DNA from: Lathyrus oleraceus
Taxonomy: Eukaryota; Streptophyta; Magnoliopsida; Fabales; Fabaceae
DNA: 64,000 bases
Direction: 5' to 3'
Assembly (NCBI RefSeq): GCF_024323335.1
Contig: NC_066583.1
Coordinates: forward strand, 15,404,665-15,468,664
Part shown: piece after piece, positions 58,231-64,000 of the stretch
Layout: each line of letters opens with the position of its first letter
Numbering within the stretch: the stretch's first letter is position 1
Position numbers and translations under genes: made by a program
The notes under the pieces: generated by a model
What the model saw: only the letters and a program-made list of their open reading frames with translations
Databases searched by the model: none
Told to the model about the DNA's origin: nothing

Positions 58231-60150
58231 AGGTGGCGTGCAGTGATTTGTACATGGCAATGGAATAGTGTTTCTCATGCAGAACAAAAATTTCCAGCAA
58301 CCAAACGCGACCTGGGTTCAACATTTTAGGGTTTATGTTTACTGTTCATCATCATCATCAATCGTGATGAAATTTTTTCCAGAATTTGGCAACAAGCATA
58401 ACATTCGAACCAGCAAACCATGCACATCACAAATCCAACCATAGTTTCCATTATCTCATGCTAACAAGGATGAATCGAGCAAAGTAAAGTTTAAACATCA
58501 AATATCATTTCAACACAACTCACTTAATACTCAACCATTTTGCACGATTTAAAGCTCATCATGTTCAGCATGGCAAGGTCTTCATAAAGCATAGCATGAT
58601 TTTGAAAAATGAGAGTGTCGAAAATCTTACCAGATTCGAAGAACAATGATGATTTGTGGTTTTTTGGCCGTGCCAAGTAGAAACAGAAGTCCAATGAGGT
58701 CCCAGAAGATGAATGGAAGAAGGGTTTTAGCTCAACAATGTTGGGTTATGCTCAAATCAAAAGCTGCCATGGAAGAGAGCTTAATGGAACAGTGATGCTT
58801 CCTTGCTTACAGTGGTGAAACAGAGCTTGCAAATGCTTCCAAGGTGATGGTGAATGATGAAACAAAGCTCACAAACACGAATTCTTTTGACAGTTTTTTC
58901 AGAAAATGTTCCAAGTGAGGAAATGAGAATTTGAGAGAAAATGGATTTTTGATCTGTTTTGCAAAGTGTGGCTAGGGCTTCTGCAGCAGAAAATGAAGTA
59001 TATGTACTCTGTTTAGCATCCTAATCATGGTTAATGAAGATGGTAATTGGTTTTGGCTTAAAAAAGGTGTTTTTACCAATTTGCTAAAAATCCACTCAAG
59101 TTGCATGGGGGTGCATGTATATGCACGAAATTGGGCCTTAGACAAACTCCAAATGTGATTTCTAGTCAAGTTCAATTGGTAGAAAGTGTAGCAAATGGCT
59201 ATTTTGAAAGTCAACTTTTTTACCCTTCCTTTTTTAATTCAAGTCAACTAAAAAATGCCATTTTGATGGGTTGATTTTTGGTGAATTATGGTGAAAGATT
59301 TGGATAGAGCACATCAAATATGACTTGTAGCAAAAAACCTCACTCAATTTGGCCAAATGGTTTGGAAGTTATCCCACTTTGAAGTTCAAAATTATTTGAG
59401 AATGATTTGATCATAACTTGCCAACCACACATGAGAAATGAGTGTTCTTGGACTTTTTGGAAATGGGAGAACAAGATCTTCAACTTTCATGTTGGACAAA
59501 AATTCATTTGAAGCTTGTATGATGAAGTAATTTTGAGGAGAAGAAGTTTCTATTTTTGGCAAATTCCAATTACAGGTCAACTTTCTATTTTTGGAAATTT
59601 CTTGTCTGACTTCAAATTCTTCACTGATGATGTTTGACATGTTATATGAGGCTTATATGGACATGAATGAGACCTCTCAGACCAATTCCCACCATCAAAT
59701 CACTGATTAAATGCACAGTTGACCACAGTTGACTTTGCTAGGGTTTTGCTTGACTGAACCATGTTCTGATGAATTCCAAGCCCCTACCACTTGATATCTT
59801 GATTCAAAATGATGTCACAATTCATATGAACTCTTGATGAATGATCATGGTGCCTAAATTCTTCAAGAATGGCCACCATCTATTGCTCAATGACTAGTTT
59901 GACTGATTTGACCTAATTTGCTTCATCTGCAAGTAACATGGTTAGATGACAATATTTTTGTACCTTTGGTTAATAGACAGATGAAAAACAATGATATACA
60001 AATGCAATACATGCTTGGTGATCAAGAACCACACTCACAAGACAACCCACCCACTAGGAGGGAAGCAAAGGTGCACAAAGATCCTTGAGGCAATGATATG
60101 ATATGATATGATGCCATGAGGGATCTTAGGGACAAAATTGGGGTCTTACA

Positions 60151-60155
60151 ATCAT
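60151..60155. repeat. TSD (ATCAT) right of C
   Basis: Exact copy of 35575-35579. Confidence 0.92.
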
Positions 60156-60649
60156 CTAGTCTATTGAAGTTCTATTTGGCAAAAGGAAGAAAGGAAAGAG
60201 ACTCAAAGCTCCACAGTTCAAAGGTGTGCATCAACTGGTTTTTTCTTCGAAACTCCTTACTCCTTGATCTATTGGCCTTGATATTGTGTTGTCTGAAATC
60301 CTCTCTATAGAGGCATCATTGCTATATGCTCAATTTTTGAAATCCATGAAGTTCAGCATGAACACCATATTTTTCTCCTTCTGATTTCTCTTACTATAGG
60401 GATCTAGAAGAGAAACTAATGGTATAGGGGTGATGTACATCACCCCGACTTTCCAATGATATGAGGATCGCTCGTTTTCATTAAGTTTTTTTACCTCTGC
60501 AACTCTCACCGGAAAATGCAACCTCGCCGGAGAAGATGGTGGTGTACATCACCGTCTCTTTGCCAGATCAAATCTGGACCATTGGATGTGTTTCCCAGAT
60601 CTAATCATAGCCCTTCGTTCTTATGACTTTCAATAATGCACGGTACCAC

Positions 60650-60735
60650 GCGCTTGAATCATGTACATGGTAAGCGCGCGCATGTGGAGCGTTTGATCAG
60701 CCACGTCAATTAATGAGGCTTGATCAGACGCCTCT
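60650..60735 (+). other. GC-rich inverted repeats in S2
   Basis: gcgctt and aagcgc flank a 16-base loop (60650-60677), followed by gcgtttgatca (about 60699) and tgatcagacgc (about 60722), with one mismatch. Position resembles that of the palindromes in S1 and C. Confidence 0.45.
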
Positions 60736-62076
60736 CCTTTTTCTGATTTTCTTATTTTCCATTTTTATTTTCTTTAATTCTATTTTATTTCAAAAATCCA
60801 TAACTCTTTCATTTTTTAATAAAAAATATGGGACCAATTGCATTATTTCTCTTTTTAATTCTAGTTTCTAAAAATGATTTTTAATATTTTTTATTTCATC
60901 ATTTGATATTTTTTGTGAATTTTCTCTTTTCTAGTTATTTTTAATTCATTTTAAATAGTTTTTGATATTCAAAAAATACAAAAATATTTTCTCAACCTAT
61001 TTGAATGATGATGGATCTATACAAAATATTCTCATCAATTTATTAATTGATTTGAGATTTATTTGAGATTTTAGTTCAATTAGGTTATTTTTATTCATTT
61101 TTAATTGATTAAAAATAGTTTCTGACTTTTAAAAATGCTAAAAAAAAATTTCAAACTTTGTTTGACTTTGTTGAACTTAGGATAAATCACTTGGACTTTT
61201 CAAAGTTGATTTGAAGTGATTTTGAAGTTTGACCTTTCTTTAATATTTTAATTCAAGTTTATTTTAAATATAAAAAATGCAAAAAATATTTTTGTTCATT
61301 TCTTGATTTCCAATCTTCATCTCACTTCTGTTTTTGATTGTTTGACCATGATCCTCAATGTCATTGGTCAACACTTGTTTATTGGTACATTCTATTTCAT
61401 TTAATGCTCTTTATTCTCTTATTTCCATTTTCATTATTCATCTCCTTCTTCTTCTTTCTTTTCCTTTTGATAAATGAGTTAAAGGTTGATAAGTTAGTAT
61501 TGATTATGAAGGTTTAATCTTCCTCAATCCAAATCTAATTCATCTTGATCAAATGATCTAGTGAATGGCTTTGTATTAAGGATAGGTTGCTTGCTAAATC
61601 ATGCAAAGGACTTAAACCAATACAAGATCAATTCTCTTTTTCTTTTGGCATGGCAAGTTGTTAGAACTTGATTCACTAACCAAGACTTCTAACTTGTGTT
61701 GTTGCCTACATTATTATTGACCGGCCTCAGATAGTTGTGACTTCTACATAAGTCCAATTACGATTGCTTAACATAGCGCTAAATTTGCCTTATGGCACAC
61801 TAACTACTAACACTAACCATTGACCATTAACATTTACTTTTTGCACTTTACAATTATGCAATTTATTATTCTTGTACATATTATTCATTTGCTTTTTCCT
61901 TTGCTCACTTGAGCACATGTTTATGTTAATGCAATTTTCCTTTTGCTCACTTGAGCACATAATTTTGTATATACTCCTGTGCTTGTGTTTTGTTTGTTTG
62001 TTGTGGACCAAATGCAAAAGACTTGGACAAAATGGACTTAGACCTTAGGACTTTCCCTATGCAAATTTGGAGTCAA

Positions 62077-62147
62077 AGAGCAACTAGGCATTGGGCCTTT
62101 AGAGTGCTATAAAACTCAAAGAGCAACTAGGCATTGGGCCTTTAGAA
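62077..62147 (+). repeat. Direct duplication in S2
   Basis: Two copies of caaagagcaactaggcattg, then ggcctttagaNtgct, separated by tataaaact. Confidence 0.7.
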
Positions 62148-63160
62148 TGCTTAATGTTGGAAGATGACCTTGAAAGGACCAACTTCTAAACTCTTCTTGT
62201 CCATTCCTTGTTTGTTTGCTAGAATCTTTTAATGTGTGTGTTCTTGTTCTAGGGATTCCACCTTGATTCAAATTTGAGGAACCATTTCCATGAGATTCTA
62301 AGAGATAGAGATCCAAGATACATTTGGGAGCTTTCCAAGAGTTCATTTGATTGTTGGTTGCTTGAGTTTATGCTTATGTGATTGCTTATTCCAAAGGATG
62401 GGAGCTACTTGGATCATCAATATGATCTCAAGAGAGGAACTCCATGTGTGGTTTTGCTTCTTGTCCCTTATCTCTTGTATATTTAGGACTTTAGCCATTC
62501 TTCTTCTTCTCTCCACTCTAACCCAAGCCAAAACTTTTGTGCAAACATTTAACATTTCTTTTCAAAAATTAGAAACCTAAGCCTTATGCTTTTGATTTTC
62601 AAACTTTTCTTTTCATAACACTTATTTTGAATTGAACTTCTAAGTCAACTTTGACCATTTTTGTACATACTTTTCATTGGTAAATATAACCCATTCAAAT
62701 GTCTTTTTGTGGTTTCAATGACCAATTTCTTAATTAAAACCTTTCATAACCTTTAGCTATTAGGTTTGAGTTATCCTTGAGAAAGATGTAATACTCACCT
62801 ATATCCTTAGTGATGGACAATGAGTCTTCCATGCTTATTATAGGGTTAACCCCTCACTAGCATGTTGAAGCTATCCTCACATGGTGGATTTGTGGTATTG
62901 GGTGGAGTTTTCTCCCTGGGATAACAAAGGACCTTGAGGCTTTTGGACCAATCAATTCACCAACTTATTTTGAGATTTTTACCCCGAACTACGAGATTTT
63001 GATCCTAATCTTTTTAAAGATGGTACGTAGGCAATGGGTTTATCCATCCAAACACAAAATATAAATAAACTTGTACATTCTCTTCTCATCTCTTCAATCA
63101 TGTTTGCACAAATAAATTTTCACAAAAATACCAACCTTACAACCAATGTGAAAAGGGCTC

Positions 63161-63176
63161 CCTAGGAGTACCTAGG
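63161..63176 (+). other. AGTA-loop hairpin in S2 U5
   Basis: CCTAGG-AGTA-CCTAGG in S2 sense, before ggtgcttaaaaccttccc. Confidence 0.6.
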
Positions 63177-63390
63177 ATGTTTTGGGTGCTTAAAACCTTC
63201 CCATTGCATAACCAACCCTCTTACCCCGATCTCTGACATTTTTACTAGTTTTTGATTCGATAAAACTTTAAGGTTTTTGTTCGCTTTCTAACCATTCCTT
63301 TGGATAAATAGAAGTGCGGTGGCGACTCGACTTGTATGATTTACCTTGGATTTAGTCAATATCTCTAATGGTAACGAATACCCCGCTACA

Positions 63391-63395
63391 GAAAG
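63391..63395. repeat. TSD (GAAAG) right of S2
   Basis: Exact copy of 33907-33911. Confidence 0.92.
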
Positions 63396-64000
63396 ATAAA
63401 ATTGAAAGTTTCTTTCTAGGCTATGATGCTGATTTATGGGACATAGTCACCATTGGCTACACACCTCTTGTGTCTGACGCTGGCGTTGCCATTGCCAGAA
63501 GCAAAATGACGGATGATCAGAAGCGCGACTTCAAAAGCCATCACAAAGCTAGAACGATACTGTTGAACGCCATTTCCTATAATGAATATGAAAAGATCAC
63601 AAACAGGGAAACAACTAAAGAGATACTTGACTCCCTGAGGATGACTCACGAAGGACATTCTCAAGTCAAATAGACAAAGGCTTTGGCTCTAATTCAGAAG
63701 TATGAAGCCTTAAAGATGGAGGACGATGAAGCTGTAGAGGTAATGTTTTCTAGATTTCAAACCTTAATTGTATGACTCAAAGTTCTAGACAAGGGTTACA
63801 CAATAGCAGATCATGACAAGAAGATAGTCAGAAGCTTGCCAAAGAAGTGGAGACCAATGGTCACCGTATTAAAGTTATCAAAAGATCTGAACAATATCAG
63901 CCTTGAGGAACTCGTCAGTTCACTCAGAAGTCACGAGATAGAACTTGAGGAAGATGAGCCTCAAAAGAAGATCAAGTTTGTAGCACTATAGTCTAGATCT
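63396..64000 (+). pseudogene. gag: Copia gag, continuation, with several stops
   Basis: Continues the gag of 33833-33911 in the frame expected if S2 and one GAAAG are removed. Shows IESFFLGYDADLWDIV, KMTDDQKRDFKSHHKAR, LPKKWRPMV, then NNISLEELVSSLRSHEIEL. Three in-frame stops (TAG at 63671, TGA at 63775, TAG at 63990) mean this copy is dead apart from the S2 insertion. The end runs off the window. Confidence 0.85.

Larger units (their letters stand above)
35580..60150 (-). mobile_element. C: complete Ogre-like Ty3/gypsy element, coding region damaged
   Basis: A 24.6 kb element with LTRs 35580-41011 and 54741-60150 and an ATCAT TSD, inserted antisense into S2. Gene order is as in O1. The LTRs differ at about 40 single bases plus a roughly 22 bp deletion in the right copy near 57285 (about 0.7% by hand count), so it is slightly older than O1. 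Defects: stop in ORF1 (52489), stop in gag (51843), a frameshift in gag near 51280, stop in pol (46894). It is therefore probably not autonomous now. Confidence 0.93.
54741..60150 (-). repeat. C 5' LTR
   Basis: Near-identical to 35580-41011, 22 bp shorter because of a deletion near 57285 in a stretch with repeated aactcaaatcc and aaatcctcaaata words, probably slippage. No genes. The middle is AT-rich. Confidence 0.95.
60156..63390 (+). mobile_element. Solo LTR S2, right segment
   Basis: Continues S2 after C. Contains GC-rich inverted repeats (60650-60735), an AT-rich middle, a duplicated 'aaagagcaactaggcattgg' block (62077-62147), then U5 blocks tacgtaggcaatgggttta, ggtgcttaaaaccttccc and ggtggcgactcga, ending CCCCGCTACA. 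The small ORFs are not credible genes. Confidence 0.9.
32737..64000 (+). mobile_element. Ty1/copia element (SIRE/Maximus-like), partial, hosting S2 and C
   Basis: An LTR of about 1 kb, an initiator-tRNA-Met PBS, and a gag with the copia gag pattern, broken by S2 at 33911 and resuming at 63396. pol and the 3' LTR lie beyond the right edge. Lineage is assigned from the gag wording (YDADLWDIVTIGY type), from memory. Confidence 0.8.

Noticed and set aside
60530..60740. A possible host promoter or small gene in the GC-richer stretch
   Set aside because: Lies inside S2 as judged by the TSD and by matching LTR ends; no open frame of note.

Overview
This 64 kb window is intergenic DNA from a plant. 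The most likely source is a large-genome legume of the pea/vetch tribe. I infer this from giant Ogre-like Ty3/gypsy elements with 5-6 kb LTRs, an extra ORF1 before gag, a dual RNase H pol, a tRNA-Arg primer site, and a SIRE/Maximus-like copia element. No ordinary intact host gene is visible. Nearly all of the window is LTR retrotransposon sequence nested in layers, and four of the insertions can be closed exactly by 5 bp target-site duplications (TSDs).

Layout, outermost first. (A) A minus-strand Ogre-like element supplies 1-1586: a decayed ORF1, a leader, a PBS and the start of its 5' LTR. The same LTR continues at 31981 to about 32736. (S1) A plus-oriented solo LTR (1587-5670 plus 31308-31975, TSD CGTAC) sits in A's LTR. 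(O1) A complete minus-strand Ogre-like element of 25.6 kb (5671-31302, TSD GCGCC) sits in S1. (Copia) A plus-strand Ty1/copia element starts near 32737 with LTR, PBS and gag, and runs off the right edge. (S2) A plus-oriented solo LTR (33912-35579 plus 60156-63390, TSD GAAAG) sits in the copia gag. (C) A second complete minus-strand Ogre-like element (35580-60150, TSD ATCAT) sits in S2.

O1 and C share one gene order on the minus strand, right to left: 5' LTR, PBS, leader, ORF1 (DUF7745-like, interrupted by one stop), gag-protease, a short intron, then pol (RT, RNase H, second RNase H, integrase), a repeat-filled 3' UTR, polypurine tract and 3' LTR. O1 has open gag-pro and pol frames. However, ORF1 carries an in-frame stop and the integrase zinc finger has lost one cysteine. 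C is more damaged, with a nonsense codon and a frameshift in gag and a nonsense codon in pol. By hand count the LTR pairs differ at roughly 30 sites (O1) and 40 sites (C), so both insertions are recent.

The most notable points beyond plain retroelement annotation are four. A host-gene-like coding fragment lies on the opposite strand inside both O1 LTRs. A small hairpin with an AGTA loop appears in five LTR types with stems that differ yet stay paired. An 18-base U5 motif is shared and independently amplified in several LTR types. Tandem repeats fill the 3' UTRs. I found no convincing new enzymatic or defence system. Function is not demonstrated for any of these features.
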